Below are positions 43,025-52,383 of a DNA stretch of 64,000 nt, in pieces. The DNA is from Variibacter gotjawalensis. Its GTDB lineage: Bacteria; Pseudomonadota; Alphaproteobacteria; Rhizobiales; Xanthobacteraceae. A model generated the notes under the pieces. The model was given only the letters and a program-made list of their open reading frames with translations. It had not been told where the DNA came from and searched no databases. A program made the translations under genes and the position numbers. Numbering within the stretch: the stretch's first letter is position 1; every line of letters begins with the position of its first letter. The DNA lies in contig NZ_AP014946.1 in the NCBI RefSeq assembly GCF_002355335.1, forward strand, positions 310,001 to 374,000, given 5' to 3'.

Positions 43025-44545
43025 CTAAACTCCCGTCGTGCTGAGTTCAGGCACTTCGGCTGCGTCGAGCGCGGCGGCGAGACGTTGGTCTTCACCGTAA
43101 TAGCGAGCGCGTTCCCAGAACCGAGGACGGCCGATACCCGTCGAGCGGTGCCGCCCGATCAACTTGCCGTTCGCGTCCTCACCCGTGATGTCATAGAGCA
43201 AGATATCCTGCGTAACGATGACGTCGCCTTCCATACCGATGACTTCAGTGATGTGCGTGATGCGGCGCGAGCCATCGCGCAGACGCGCGGCCTGCACAAT
43301 AACGTCGACCGACGCGCAGATCATTTCGCGGATGGTCTTCGACGGCAGCGAGAAGCCACCCATAGTAATCATGGATTCCATACGCGAAAGCGCCTCGCGC
43401 GGGTTGTTCGCGTGCAACGTTCCCATCGAACCGTCATGGCCCGTGTTCATCGCTTGCAGCAAATCGAAAGCTTCAGGTCCGCGCACCTCGCCGACGATGA
43501 TCCGCTCGGGACGCATACGCAGGCAGTTGCGAACGAGATCGCGCATCGTTACCTGGCCCTCGCCTTCGAGGTTCGGCGGCCGCGTTTCAAGGCGAACGAC
43601 ATGTGCTTGCTGTAGCTGAAGCTCGGCGGCGTCTTCGCAGGTAATGACACGCTCGTCATCGTCGATGAAGCGCGTCAGGCAGTTTAGCAAAGTCGTCTTA
43701 CCGGAACCCGTGCCGCCCGAGATGATCGTGTTCACGCGCGAACGCCCGAGGATACGCAAAATTTCAGCGCCCGGCTCGGAGATCGAGCCGAAGCGAACGA
43801 GCTGATCGAGCGTCAACTTGTCCTTTTTGAACTTACGAATCGTGAGGCTCGCACCATCGATCGCAAGCGGAGGCGCAATGACGTTAACGCGTGAGCCGTC
43901 CGGCAAACGCGCGTCGCAGATCGGTGAAGATTCGTCGACGCGGCGGCCGACTTGACTGACGATGCGCTGGCAAACGTTGAGCAGCTGCTGATTGTCCCGG
44001 AAGCGAATGCCGGTCTTTTGAATCTTGCCATTGACTTCGATAAAGACGTCGTTCGCACCATTGACCATGATGTCGGCGATGTCGTCGCGTGCCAGAAGCG
44101 GCTCCAGCGGGCCGTAGCCGAGAACGTCGTTACAGATGTCGTCGAGCAGCTCTTCCTGCTCGGAAATCGACATCACGAGATTCTTGATGCCGATGATCTC
44201 GTTGACGATGTCGCGAATTTCTTCGCGCGCCGAGTCGGAATCGAGGCGCGCAAGTTGCGCAAGATCGATCGCTTCGATCAACGCGTTGAAGATCGTCGCT
44301 TTGACTTCGTAGTATTGATTAGAGCGCTTCGCTTCCGGCTTTTCAACCGAAACGCGTTGCGGTTTGTGCTGCGGCGCCGTGACCACCGGCGCAGCGAGAC
44401 CTGCCGAAGGCAACGGCGAGCGTCCCGGATCGGGAAGCTCGCTTCCGGCCGGGGGGAGAGTGCGAGGTTGGGCTTGCGGCTGAATCGGCGGCGCTGTGAC
44501 CGTCGGAGGCGCTTCGCTACCAGGTTGGCCGCGTTTTCCGAACAC
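43025..44545 (-). CDS. cpaF: CpaF/TadA pilus assembly ATPase
   Basis: A 506-residue type II/IV secretion ATPase. An N-terminal Pro-rich linker (1-75) precedes the PilB-like core with Walker [10 protein letters not shown], Asp box and Walker [16 protein letters not shown], and His box [15 protein letters not shown]. It powers Flp pilus assembly (and retraction in Caulobacter CpaF). Start is GTG (44543-44545). 26 bases downstream of cpaE. Confidence 0.95.
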   Translation of the reverse strand: MFGKRGQPGSEAPPTVTAPPIQPQAQPRTLPPAGSELPDPGRSPLPSAGLAAPVVTAPQHKPQRVSVEKPEAKRSNQYYEVKATIFNALIEAIDLAQLARLDSDSAREEIRDIVNEIIGIKNLVMSISEQEELLDDICNDVLGYGPLEPLLARDDIADIMVNGANDVFIEVNGKIQKTGIRFRDNQQLLNVCQRIVSQVGRRVDESSPICDARLPDGSRVNVIAPPLAIDGASLTIRKFKKDKLTLDQLVRFGSISEPGAEILRILGRSRVNTIISGGTGSGKTTLLNCLTRFIDDDERVITCEDAAELQLQQAHVVRLETRPPNLEGEGQVTMRDLVRNCLRMRPERIIVGEVRGPEAFDLLQAMNTGHDGSMGTLHANNPREALSRMESMITMGGFSLPSKTIREMICASVDVIVQAARLRDGSRRITHITEVIGMEGDVIVTQDILLYDITGEDANGKLIGRHRSTGIGRPRFWERARYYGEDQRLAAALDAAEVPELSTTGV

Positions 44546-44570
44546 TGTACTTACCTCACAGAACTTTTCG

Positions 44571-45842
44571 TTAGGCCGAACGCCGCATCAGTTTGTTCAG
44601 AATCGGAGCAAGCCCACTTTGACGTTGGCGCTTGACTTCGCCGCGGCCGCTGAGAGCTTGTGCCAGTTGATTGAACATTCCGTTGATCTTGTGACCCGCC
44701 GAAACTTCGGCGACCATTTGGCCGTTGTTCGCCGCAGTGCCAAAAAGCTGCGGGTCGAACGGGATGATGCAAGCCGGCTCGAACTCCAGCGCTTTCGCAA
44801 AGTCCGCGGCTTTGATCTCTGGACGTTTTGGGACGCCGACCTGGTTCAAGCAATAATGCGGACGGTTGTCGTTGGGCCGCTGCGCGCGCAGCAGATCGAT
44901 CATATTTTTGACGTTACGCAGATTGGCGAGATCTGGCGCCGCCACCAGCAGAATGTCGTCGGCGCCGACGAGCATACGCCGTGTCCAACCGCTCCACACA
45001 TGCGGGACATCCAACACGGTGCAAGGGATCGTCGAGCGCAGCACATCCATGATGGCGTCGAACGCTTCGGGATCGAAGTCGTAGACGCGCTCGAGTGTCG
45101 CCGGCGCAGCCAGCAGGCTGAGATGATCCGTGCATTTTGATAACAGGCGATCGATGAACGCGGTGTCGACGCGCTCGGGAGCAAATACCGCGTCTGCCAC
45201 ACCCTGCGGCGGGTCTTGATTGTAGTCCAAGCCGGCCGTGCCGAATGGCAGATCGAGATCGGCAACCACCGTGTCGATCGAAAGACTGCGGGCCAGCGCC
45301 CAACTGATGTTGTGAGCGACGGTGGATGCTCCGACGCCGCCTTTGGCGCCCGCTACCGCAATCATGCGACCAACCGGCTTTGCATCGGGCGAGCCGAACA
45401 GGTTCGACAGCGATCGAATAAAATCAATCGGCTCGATCGGCGTGAGCAGATAATCGCTGATCTGACGACGGACCAGTTCACGGTAGAACAAGATGTCGTT
45501 GATCTTTCCGAGCACGATAACGCGTGTGCCGGGATCGCAAACGCTGGATAACGAATCCAGGCCGGCAAGCAGCTGATCCCCGTTTCCTTCGGATTCAATG
45601 ACGATCACGTTCGGAGTTGGAGAGTTGCGGTACGCATCTCCGGCAGCAACCACGCCGCCCATTTGGACTTTGACGTGCGCCTTAGACATCCGCCGATCCG
45701 CGACGGTAGCCTCCATTGCGGCCGCCGTGTCGGCGCTTTCACAGAAGGCCTGGATCGAAACGCGCGGCAGCGGTGCGATATGCTCCGCCGGAGCATCGGC
45801 CGTCGGCGCTTCCGCTTGGGTTTGTGCCGAGAACTTGATCAT
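44571..45842 (-). CDS. cpaE: CpaE/TadZ pilus localisation ATPase
   Basis: A 423-residue protein with an N-terminal receiver-like domain (about 30-135) and a MinD/ParA-type ATPase domain with the deviant Walker A AVAGAKGGVGASTVAHN. It marks the site of pilus assembly at the pole. ATG at 45842 is chosen for AAGGAAG upstream and a 4-base overlap with cpaD; a longer open frame to 45908 lies within cpaD. Confidence 0.93.
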   Translation of the reverse strand: MIKFSAQTQAEAPTADAPAEHIAPLPRVSIQAFCESADTAAAMEATVADRRMSKAHVKVQMGGVVAAGDAYRNSPTPNVIVIESEGNGDQLLAGLDSLSSVCDPGTRVIVLGKINDILFYRELVRRQISDYLLTPIEPIDFIRSLSNLFGSPDAKPVGRMIAVAGAKGGVGASTVAHNISWALARSLSIDTVVADLDLPFGTAGLDYNQDPPQGVADAVFAPERVDTAFIDRLLSKCTDHLSLLAAPATLERVYDFDPEAFDAIMDVLRSTIPCTVLDVPHVWSGWTRRMLVGADDILLVAAPDLANLRNVKNMIDLLRAQRPNDNRPHYCLNQVGVPKRPEIKAADFAKALEFEPACIIPFDPQLFGTAANNGQMVAEVSAGHKINGMFNQLAQALSGRGEVKRQRQSGLAPILNKLMRRSA

Positions 45843-46573
45843 TGGCCGCTTCCTTGTCGGAGCACGATGGTGTTGCCGGCATTGACCCGATACTGCTCGC
45901 CCACCCACTGACGACGACGTGCGTCAGCCGGAGTTTCACCACGGGGCTGCACGAGGTCTGTTGGATTCGCAACAAGACTGGCAAGATTCCGCTGAGTCGA
46001 GCACCCAAGATTCCAGTACGGCCGGTTCATTGTCGGCTGGGCATCATGTGGCAGACCGAGATCCTCCGGCCACAATCCGCACGGACCCGCTTGCGCGGCC
46101 ATTCGCGGGTATCGCACACGAACAGTCGCAAGTTGTGCCTCGTCTTCCGGCTGGTAGCGCTTGATCGCAATAGCCCTGCCAGGGACGCCAGCTGCTGCGA
46201 GCGCCGAACGAATCTCGTTAGCGGATTCGGCTGCCGCGCGAGCGTTTGCCGTGCCTCGCGGCACATCGATGACGAGACCACCCGTCCCTTCGCCCCGCCA
46301 AACGCCCGCGAACCGTTGGACATCAGCGCGTTGGATTGGAGTTAGGCCACCGCGTCGCGGACCGACAAAGATTTCGAGCTTGGCTTCGCGTTCTTGGATC
46401 GTGATCGGATGACGCTGCCGGTAGTCCGTTGGAATGCTCTGTTGCATTTCGACAGGCTTGCGCGCTGTCAACCCACACCCGCTGACGGAAATCGCGACGG
46501 CAACCAGGAGTGCTGTTTTGCTTGGTGTGAGCATAGGGCGGAGAGCCGATGCTTTTTCAAATGTCTGTGTCAT
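45839..46573 (-). CDS. cpaD: CpaD pilus assembly lipoprotein
   Basis: A 244-residue lipoprotein, lipobox VSGCG near residue 33 after a hydrophobic stretch. CpaD-type features: YRQRHPITIQERE followed by LEIFVGPRRGGLTP, the NPYWNLGC-like segment (NRPYWNLGCSTQRNLASLV), and DLVQPRGETPADARRR. Found with the secretin CpaC in the outer-membrane complex. Overlaps cpaE by four bases. Confidence 0.93.
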   Translation of the reverse strand: MTQTFEKASALRPMLTPSKTALLVAVAISVSGCGLTARKPVEMQQSIPTDYRQRHPITIQEREAKLEIFVGPRRGGLTPIQRADVQRFAGVWRGEGTGGLVIDVPRGTANARAAAESANEIRSALAAAGVPGRAIAIKRYQPEDEAQLATVRVRYPRMAAQAGPCGLWPEDLGLPHDAQPTMNRPYWNLGCSTQRNLASLVANPTDLVQPRGETPADARRRQWVGEQYRVNAGNTIVLRQGSGQ

Positions 46574-46584
46574 CGGTTCTATCC

Positions 46585-47991
46585 TCAGTCCATAATGAAG
46601 CCGTAGGAGCCATGGTACTGGCGTCGTGGATCTTTTTTGCCTGGCGGGCCGTACACACGGTTGACCTTGCCGAGAAATACTGCCTGCGGATCAGAAGCGT
46701 CCGCGAAACCATCGTCAGGACGCGAGAGGTTCTTCTCTGCCGTCGGCCGAACGATAAAAGGCGTCACGATGATCACGAGCTCAGTTTGACGATTGTTGTA
46801 TTCGCGGCTGCGAAACAACGCGCCCAAGATGGGTATTTGGCCAGCTGCCGGAATGCCCGTGATGACGTTGCGCGTCTGCTCCTGAAGAAGACCAGCAAGC
46901 GTCATCGAACCACCCGACGGCAGCTCGACGACAGTTTCAACACGCCGCGTCTTCAGCGAGGGAACCGAGGTGCCATTGATGGAGACTGCGCCTTCCGTGG
47001 AGAGCTCTGAAACCGACGTGCCGACTTTCAGACTGATGCGACCATCCGACAAAACGACAGGGACAAAGGCCAGTTGCACACCGAACGGCTTGAAGCTTGT
47101 GACGGGGGTACAAATTTGCGACGTGCCACCGGTTGAGGCGGCGCAAGACGTGGTCAGGTAAGGAATCTCGCCGCCGGCCAAGAACGTCGCAGCTTCACCT
47201 GAGATTGCCGTGAGATTCGGCTCAGCGAGAGTGCGGATAACACCGGCGCTCTCAAGAGCACGAAGGCGTGCCGAAACACTGTTGCCGCCGCTGGTCCAAC
47301 CGCCACCGATTTGATTAGTCCCGTCGCCCGCGCCGCCCGGCGAACTGTTGAAGCTGAGATTTGTTTTGCCGTATGCAAATTGACCAGAGATGTTCACGCC
47401 AAGCTGCTTGGCGATATCGCGCTGCATTTCGACAACCGCAACCTTCAACATGACCTGATCAGGTGCTTTGATCGTGAGGTTGTTCACCACACCCGTAACG
47501 TTACCCACTGCGCGCGCCGCGATATCGACGGCCTGCTGTGATTCGATAGCATTCGTCACCACCCCGGTGAGCACAACGCCATCGCCGACCACCTGAACAC
47601 GGACGTTAGCTTGAGGAAGCGCGGCGCGAAGCGTTTGGCGCAGCGTGCCAATGTCCCGCGTGACTGCGACATCAAATCCAGCGATTTGCTTGCCGTCGGC
47701 ATCGAAGAAAAAGACATTGGTCTGGCCAACCTTGACGCCGATGAGATAGGCGCGACGTGCTGTGCGAACGACTGCATTTGCAACTTGCGGATCACCGACC
47801 AGCACATCCTTCGCATCGCGCGGCAAGTCGATCACGACCGATTTGCCGATACCCAACGGAATGGAGCGCGTGTCGGCGTTGTAACGCGTGTCAGCTCCGA
47901 ACTCTGCAGCGGGATCACTTGCGCCCGCGATCTGTGGCACGGCCAGCGCCGCGGTTGCCGCGACCATTGCCAGCGTGATGAGTTTTCTCAT
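46585..47991 (-). CDS. cpaC: CpaC/RcpA outer-membrane secretin
   Basis: A 468-residue secretin. Signal peptide (LITLAMVAATAALAVPQIAGA), N-terminal pilus domain (TRSIPLGIGKSVVIDLPRDA), a BON-like segment (VQVVGDGVVLTGVVTNAIESQ) and the C-terminal secretin domain with the conserved VPSLKTRRVETVVELPSGGS stretch. Forms the channel through which Flp pili leave the cell. Eleven bases upstream of cpaD. Confidence 0.94.
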   Translation of the reverse strand: MRKLITLAMVAATAALAVPQIAGASDPAAEFGADTRYNADTRSIPLGIGKSVVIDLPRDAKDVLVGDPQVANAVVRTARRAYLIGVKVGQTNVFFFDADGKQIAGFDVAVTRDIGTLRQTLRAALPQANVRVQVVGDGVVLTGVVTNAIESQQAVDIAARAVGNVTGVVNNLTIKAPDQVMLKVAVVEMQRDIAKQLGVNISGQFAYGKTNLSFNSSPGGAGDGTNQIGGGWTSGGNSVSARLRALESAGVIRTLAEPNLTAISGEAATFLAGGEIPYLTTSCAASTGGTSQICTPVTSFKPFGVQLAFVPVVLSDGRISLKVGTSVSELSTEGAVSINGTSVPSLKTRRVETVVELPSGGSMTLAGLLQEQTRNVITGIPAAGQIPILGALFRSREYNNRQTELVIIVTPFIVRPTAEKNLSRPDDGFADASDPQAVFLGKVNRVYGPPGKKDPRRQYHGSYGFIMD

Positions 47992-48020
47992 TGTGTTTTC
48001 TCTACTGATGGATCGCTGGA

Positions 48021-48806
48021 TTATTCGACGACATTGCTGGAGCTGACACCGAAGCGAATGATGTTGACTTCAGTCCGGTTTCCCTTCGCCTCGCCTTCGG
48101 TGCGCGGTTTGTTCGCATCGGCAAGGCTACGTAGCGCCAGCGAGAGGGTGCCAGTGCGGCGCGCTGCCGAGAGGCGATTCACCTCGTCAGGCGTAAGTTC
48201 GAGAGTGGCGGTTTTGCCGACGATCACGCGCGAGTCGCCTTTTTCTTCGATTGTTTGATCGATGGCCAAGATCTTCACGTCGGACAGAATCACGGCGGTG
48301 CGAACGGTTGATTCGCGCTTCTTTCCCTCGGTCCGTTCTTCCTGGTGAGTCAGGAGAACGTCAACGTAGTCATTTGGTAGGATGAAGCCGGCAGCCGCTG
48401 TATCGGCGGAAATTTCGAACGACATTGCGCGCTTGCCGGAAGGCAAGATCGCCGCCATGAAGCCCGAGCCCGTTCCCTTGATCAGCTTTGCTTCGCGGAT
48501 AGGCTCGCCGGCAACGAAGGCCATACGCGCGATTGACCCTCGGAGTTCTTCCATTGCGCCAGGGCGATTCTGCAAAGTTATGAAACCGCCAGTCGGCGCG
48601 TTTGGCGCCCACGGCATCCATTCAAGTTCCTTTGCGGTCACCAACGCGCCGATCGGAATGTCGTTCTTGGCAATCAGTACCTTAGGTCCCTCGACCTTCG
48701 GTGCCTCAACGACCGCAGCTGGTTCTGATGGTTGGTAGAACATGTAGGCAGCTGCGCCCCCCGCCAGGACGGCGACCAGCAGCACTATGACGCGCGCGAG
48801 ATTCAT
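48021..48806 (-). CDS. cpaB: CpaB/RcpC Flp pilus assembly protein
   Basis: A 261-residue protein with an N-terminal membrane anchor (ARVIVLLVAVLAGGAAAYMFY) and the SAF/CpaB domain (VLIAKNDIPIGALVTAKELE, then PNDYVDVLLTHQEE). Members sit in the periplasm and stabilise the secretin complex. ATG at 48806 has AAAGTGAAG upstream. First gene of a cpaBCDEF-tadBC operon. Confidence 0.92.
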   Translation of the reverse strand: MNLARVIVLLVAVLAGGAAAYMFYQPSEPAAVVEAPKVEGPKVLIAKNDIPIGALVTAKELEWMPWAPNAPTGGFITLQNRPGAMEELRGSIARMAFVAGEPIREAKLIKGTGSGFMAAILPSGKRAMSFEISADTAAAGFILPNDYVDVLLTHQEERTEGKKRESTVRTAVILSDVKILAIDQTIEEKGDSRVIVGKTATLELTPDEVNRLSAARRTGTLSLALRSLADANKPRTEGEAKGNRTEVNIIRFGVSSSNVVE

Positions 48807-48944
48807 ACGCTTCACTTTCCACGGATAGTGCCGAGATTCGGCATCGGACGTTGGCCTGATTTGAGCAGGCAAACGTCAATCCATGGTTAATGGGACGTAT
48901 CTAAAGCAAGTTAATGAGATGTAACTCGGCGGGTCAGCCGCGCA

Positions 48945-49457
48945 TTACTGCCATTGGGCGCGCATAATATCCGTATACGGATAGATAAGCAGAGCGGCCG
49001 CAGCCAAGGCAATCCCGTAGGGTACGCCCGTCTTATGGTGATGTAGGCGGGTGACCCATTCCGGATACTGCCAAGACCCTGGCAGGGGGTATTTGCGAAA
49101 CTGAAGCAGACCCAGAGTCAGCGCGCCGCCAAAAATCGATGCCAGCAGAAGGTAGTCGAGCATCTGATCGAAGCCGAACCAGAGAGCGGTAGCGGCTGCT
49201 AGCTTCGCATCTCCGCCACCGATCCACCCTAAGGCAAAGCATGCGAAGGTGATGCAGAGCACTAGAAGCCCAGCCAGAACGTGCATACCGATTTGCCTCG
49301 GCGCCATTCCAATAACCAACGCAATGACGAAGAATCCGACGACCAAAGCGAGTGAAACGCGATTCGAGATCGTCATAGTGATGAGGTCGCTCGCGGCAGC
49401 GTAAGCCATGAGTGCAGGGAAGAGAACAAGTCCGATTGCGACCGTTAGCATCGACAT
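48945..49457 (-). CDS. cpaA: CpaA prepilin peptidase (TadV)
   Basis: A 170-residue aspartic membrane peptidase of the type IV prepilin family, short form. Active-site Asp residues: AASDLITMTISN (first Asp) and GGGDAKLAA (second Asp, GxGD-type). Six membrane helices. It processes the Flp pilins encoded just upstream, and probably the TadE-like pseudopilins. Two start codons are possible (49457 and 49451). Confidence 0.92.
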   Translation of the reverse strand: MSMLTVAIGLVLFPALMAYAAASDLITMTISNRVSLALVVGFFVIALVIGMAPRQIGMHVLAGLLVLCITFACFALGWIGGGDAKLAAATALWFGFDQMLDYLLLASIFGGALTLGLLQFRKYPLPGSWQYPEWVTRLHHHKTGVPYGIALAAAALLIYPYTDIMRAQWQ

Positions 49458-49476
49458 ATGAGAGTCCAGTTTGCCG

Positions 49477-49638
49477 TTATCTGACGCCGCTTGCGACCGA
49501 ACCAAATTTCACGTTCAGCGAAGTGCCGACAAAAACAAGGGAGCCGAAGATGACGATGGAGACGATTGATGCAATCAACGCATACTCTATCGCCGTCGCG
49601 CCTGATCGATCTCTAACGAAACGCGAAAGGAGATACAT
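49477..49638 (-). CDS. Flp pilin 2
   Basis: A 53-residue Flp-type prepilin: short basic leader (MYLLSRFVRDRSG), cleavage site before ATAIEYALIASIV with the conserved Glu-Tyr, then one hydrophobic helix and a short tail (GTSLNVKFGSVASG). GGAG lies just upstream of the ATG. Paralogue of the pilin at 49784-49948, from which it is separated by a terminator hairpin, so it may be made in lower amounts. Confidence 0.93.
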   Translation of the reverse strand: MYLLSRFVRDRSGATAIEYALIASIVSIVIFGSLVFVGTSLNVKFGSVASGVR

Positions 49639-49733
49639 GGCTGCTCCGCTTCCCAGCTCTATCGGTATAGGCAAACCAACTGAATTTTTCCTGAATCTTT
49701 CGTTGCAAAGGCAAGAGACCGTTGCCGAGAACA

Positions 49734-49766
49734 AAAAAAGGGCCGCGACTTCTGCGGCCCTTTTTT
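49734..49766 (-). terminator. Intrinsic terminator after flp1
   Basis: Perfect 13-base stem AAAAAAGGGCCGC/GCGGCCCTTTTTT with a 7-base loop, between the two pilin genes. On the minus strand it ends with a T run. It would stop most transcription after the first pilin, giving pilin excess over assembly proteins. Confidence 0.9.
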
Positions 49767-49783
49767 CGCTTGATCTCGTTTGC

Positions 49784-49948
49784 TTACTGCAGCGAAGCAG
49801 CAACCGAACCGAACTTGACGTTCAGGCTGGTGCCGATAATGCCAAGAACGCCGATAATCACGACCGAGATGAGGGCAGCGATGAGGCCGTATTCGATAGC
49901 CGTTGCGCCCGACTCGTCCTTAGCAAAACGTGCGATAAGATTCTTCAT
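49784..49948 (-). CDS. Flp pilin 1 (major pilin candidate)
   Basis: A 54-residue Flp prepilin: leader MKNLIARFAKDESG, then ATAIEYGLIAALISVVII with the Glu-Tyr motif next to the cleavage site, and the tail GTSLNVKFGSVAASL shared with the second pilin. ATG at 49948 is preceded by AAGGAG. Its position as first gene, with a strong terminator after it and a leader hairpin before it, suggests it is the major pilin. Confidence 0.95.
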   Translation of the reverse strand: MKNLIARFAKDESGATAIEYGLIAALISVVIIGVLGIIGTSLNVKFGSVAASLQ

Positions 49949-50334
49949 TGTATTCTCCTTGATCCACACTGTTTGAGCGGATCCGGAGTGACATGTCGTG
50001 CAGTCCGGATCGTGAGGCGAACATAGCCACCACCGGTTGCAAGCGAGTTAATCCGATAAGAGAATCAGTCACAAATTGCGCGATTCGGGGCAGTTTTTAG
50101 GTTAACTTTGATGTAATTTGCTGACGTAGAAGTAGCACGGACAATCAATCACCAAAAACCGGGGCCAAGCAAAAAGCCCCTCAAAACAACGATTACAAGC
50201 TCCCTTCCTGAGACTTCATAGCCGGCACCGGCTAGTCAAATCGAACGACGTTTGCAGTTCATTCACCATTGTTGGCTCAAATAGCGCAGACGCCTCAGTT
50301 TGGTGCTTACGCTTTCCTCAAGGACGCAACTTCG
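49949..50334. other. Divergent tad promoter region
   Basis: 386 bases between flp1 (minus) and the secretin-N-domain gene (plus). It contains the flp1 ribosome site, the leader hairpin at 49980-50011, an AT-richer stretch around 50090-50130 that could hold promoters, and a weak GGGGC...GCCCC stem near 50163-50179. No convincing small coding region. Confidence 0.55.
49980..50011 (-). promoter_or_regulatory. Leader hairpin upstream of flp1
   Basis: Perfect 8-base inverted repeat GATCCGGA/TCCGGATC separated by 16 bases, 32-63 bases before the pilin start. It lies in the likely 5' untranslated region and may stabilise the pilin mRNA or be an operator. Confidence 0.5.
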
Positions 50335-50883
50335 ATGACTCGGCTCCTCGCCAAAACGCTTCTCGTCCTGACAATTGCGGTCGGCGCATCCGGCATTGCT
50401 GCTGCTGAAGTACGCGAAGTGATCCCGATAAAGGTCGATGAAGCAACATTAGTACGTTTGCCGGACCGGGTTGCTACGATCATTGTCGGCAACCCGATCG
50501 TCGCGGATGCAACGATGCAGCCTGGCGGCTTTCTCGTAATGACGGGAAAATCTTACGGTGAGACGAATCTTGTTGCTCTCGATCGCAAGGGCCAGATCCT
50601 TCTAGAGCGGACGATCAACGTCATTACTCAGCCAGGCGCCGTTACAGTATTCAAGGGCGTGAATAAAGAAAGCTACTCTTGCAGCCCGACTTGCGAACCG
50701 CGCCTCACTATGGGCGACGACGGTGGTTTCTTTGGCCGAACGTCGGGCCAATCTGGCGCGCGCGCCAGTCGTGCCGAGAGCGCAACCGCCATCTCGGGCT
50801 CGATGACCACCGGCCGAACAAACGAAAGCGTCGGCAGCGGCGGGATGAACATCAACATTCAGATGGGCGGCGGCGTTCCCTGA
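50335..50883 (+). CDS. Stand-alone secretin N-terminal-domain protein of the tad locus
   Basis: A 182-residue secreted protein. Signal peptide MTRLLAKTLLVLTIAVGASG with AAAE cleavage region, then a T2SS/T3SS pilus N-terminal domain (VIPIKVDEATLVRLPDRVAT, GETNLVALDRKG) like that at the start of CpaC, and a Gly/Ser/Thr-rich low-complexity tail (about 135-182) with a CSPTC pair. No secretin domain follows. Divergent from flp1. Such proteins accompany tad loci in Rhizobiales; role in pilus assembly is inferred. Confidence 0.82.
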   Translation: MTRLLAKTLLVLTIAVGASGIAAAEVREVIPIKVDEATLVRLPDRVATIIVGNPIVADATMQPGGFLVMTGKSYGETNLVALDRKGQILLERTINVITQPGAVTVFKGVNKESYSCSPTCEPRLTMGDDGGFFGRTSGQSGARASRAESATAISGSMTTGRTNESVGSGGMNINIQMGGGVP

Positions 50884-50901
50884 TCGCCACAGCCTCTGGT
50901 T

Positions 50902-50933
50902 AATCGATCCTTAAGTGATCGGTTCGTTTTTTT
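50902..50933 (+). terminator. Intrinsic terminator after the secretin-N-domain gene
   Basis: Stem AATCGATC/GATCGGTT (one G-U pair) with a 7-base loop, then a run of seven T from 50927. Eighteen bases after the stop codon. Confidence 0.65.
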
Positions 50934-50941
50934 CTTATTGG

Positions 50942-50967
50942 GCGCAACGCTTCACAAAGGGTTGCGC
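50942..50967 (+). promoter_or_regulatory. Hairpin in the leader of the tadE operon
   Basis: Perfect 7-base arms GCGCAAC/GTTGCGC with a 12-base loop, directly after the terminator and 45 bases before the tadE start. A second inverted pair GGAGAC (50977-50982)/GTCTCC (51004-51009) includes the only GGAG near that start. Could modulate translation of the pseudopilin genes. Confidence 0.4.
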
Positions 50968-51011
50968 GGTTATAAAGGAGACACTTCAGATATCGGTGCG
51001 CGGGTCTCCTG

Positions 51012-51686
51012 ATGACGACAATCAATCAAGTCTCGATCAGAACAAAGCGGCCTCACCGTCGCATGCTAAAATTTTTCGCGCGTTGCGAAGACGGCGCCAC
51101 CGCCGTGGAATTTTCGTTCATCGCCGTCCCATTCTTCGCACTGATTTTCGCCATATTCGAATTGGCGTTCATCTTCTTTGGCACTCAGATGTTGGAAACT
51201 GCGACAGCTGACGCAGCGCGGGAAATACTGACTGGAAATCAGCAGAAGAAAGATAAAGAAAAAAAGCCTGACGGCACCGACAAAACGCCGGCCGAGAAAT
51301 TCGCAGCGTTCAAGAAAAGTGTCTGCGACCCCGCACCTGCCGGCGACAGCTCTATGCTGTCGTATCTTTTTGATTGCAACAAGATCAAGTACGACATCTC
51401 TGTCTTCACTGGCTTCAACGTCGGCGATGACGCGATGACGGCGCCGACCAACTTCGCGACATTCTCCGGAACGTATAACCCAGGGTGCCCAGGCGACACG
51501 GTCGTGGTCCGCGTGATGTATCCTTGGAATACAAGCGTGATTAATTGGCCGATCTCCGCGCTAAAAACTCTAACCATGAACTTCTCAAACATGGGCGACG
51601 GAACTCGACTGCTGATGGCGGTCACAGCTTTCCGCAACGAACCTTACGATGCCAGAAATGCGCCGCCGGGCTGCCCAACATCATGA
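51012..51686 (+). CDS. TadE-like pseudopilin
   Basis: A 224-residue minor pilin. After a basic leader ending EDGATAVEFSFIAVPFFALI (Glu-Phe motif, prepilin peptidase site before ATAVEF) it has one N-terminal hydrophobic helix and a periplasmic domain with a Lys-rich insert (about residues 77-93) and several Cys residues (for example VCDPA, FDCNK, NPGCPGD). Probably processed by CpaA. Overlaps the next gene by four bases. Confidence 0.88.
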   Translation: MTTINQVSIRTKRPHRRMLKFFARCEDGATAVEFSFIAVPFFALIFAIFELAFIFFGTQMLETATADAAREILTGNQQKKDKEKKPDGTDKTPAEKFAAFKKSVCDPAPAGDSSMLSYLFDCNKIKYDISVFTGFNVGDDAMTAPTNFATFSGTYNPGCPGDTVVVRVMYPWNTSVINWPISALKTLTMNFSNMGDGTRLLMAVTAFRNEPYDARNAPPGCPTS

Positions 51687-52294
51687 TGAGAAAGCCGATG
51701 AAGCGACACGGGCGAACACTGAGACACGACGTCAGCGGCATGACCGCAGTCGAGTTCGCATTAACTTTGCCGTTTATCATACTCTTGATTTTTGGAGGCT
51801 ACGAACTCACGACGGGCATTAACACGGACCGCCGCGTAACAGCGGTCGCGCGAACTGTTGCAGATTTGACCGCTCAGCATGACCCCAACAAATCTCCCAC
51901 ACGTGACGACATTCCAGCGACAAAGATCAACGATATCTTGGGGATGAAGGAGATCATCGAGGCAGGACAAATCGTCTTCACTCCGTACGACAAAGCCAAT
52001 CTGCAAATCGTCGTCTCGGGTGTGCGCGTGGCTGCGAACGGTGAAGCAAGGATCGGCTGGACCACCCAGAGTGATAATACCGACGTGCCGAGGCGCAGGG
52101 CCAGGAACGCTGTCGTCGCAATCGATCCGAGCCTCGCCATTCCGAACACAAATCTCATTTGGGCCGAGGTGTATTATCCCTACACGCCAATGTTCGGTGC
52201 GATCGCGACTGGCTCAATCCTTTTGAAAGAAAGCCTTTTCATGCGGCCGCGATTGGCTGATTGCCTCACCTTTCAAACCCTCGGCTGCACCTGA
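51683..52294 (+). CDS. TadE/TadF-like pseudopilin
   Basis: A 203-residue minor pilin. Basic leader (MMRKPMKRHGRTLRHDVSGM) then TAVEFALTLPFIILLIFGGY, the pseudopilin Glu-Phe motif and single helix, and a periplasmic domain with the TDRRVTAVARTVADLTAQHD segment typical of TadE-like proteins in Rhizobiales. ATG at 51683 overlaps the preceding stop. Last gene of the short tadEF operon. Confidence 0.88.
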   Translation: MMRKPMKRHGRTLRHDVSGMTAVEFALTLPFIILLIFGGYELTTGINTDRRVTAVARTVADLTAQHDPNKSPTRDDIPATKINDILGMKEIIEAGQIVFTPYDKANLQIVVSGVRVAANGEARIGWTTQSDNTDVPRRRARNAVVAIDPSLAIPNTNLIWAEVYYPYTPMFGAIATGSILLKESLFMRPRLADCLTFQTLGCT

Positions 52295-52383
52295 TTCGCG
52301 CTTCGCTCGCTATCAGTGCCAGCCGGCTGGCCGCGAATCACAACGCATGGTAGTGAAATGCCCTTCTTTAGGCAGGGGCATCC

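Noticed and set aside
46549-47010. Plus-strand frame antisense to the secretin gene
   Set aside because: Antisense to cpaC with its clear secretin motifs; no domain recognised.
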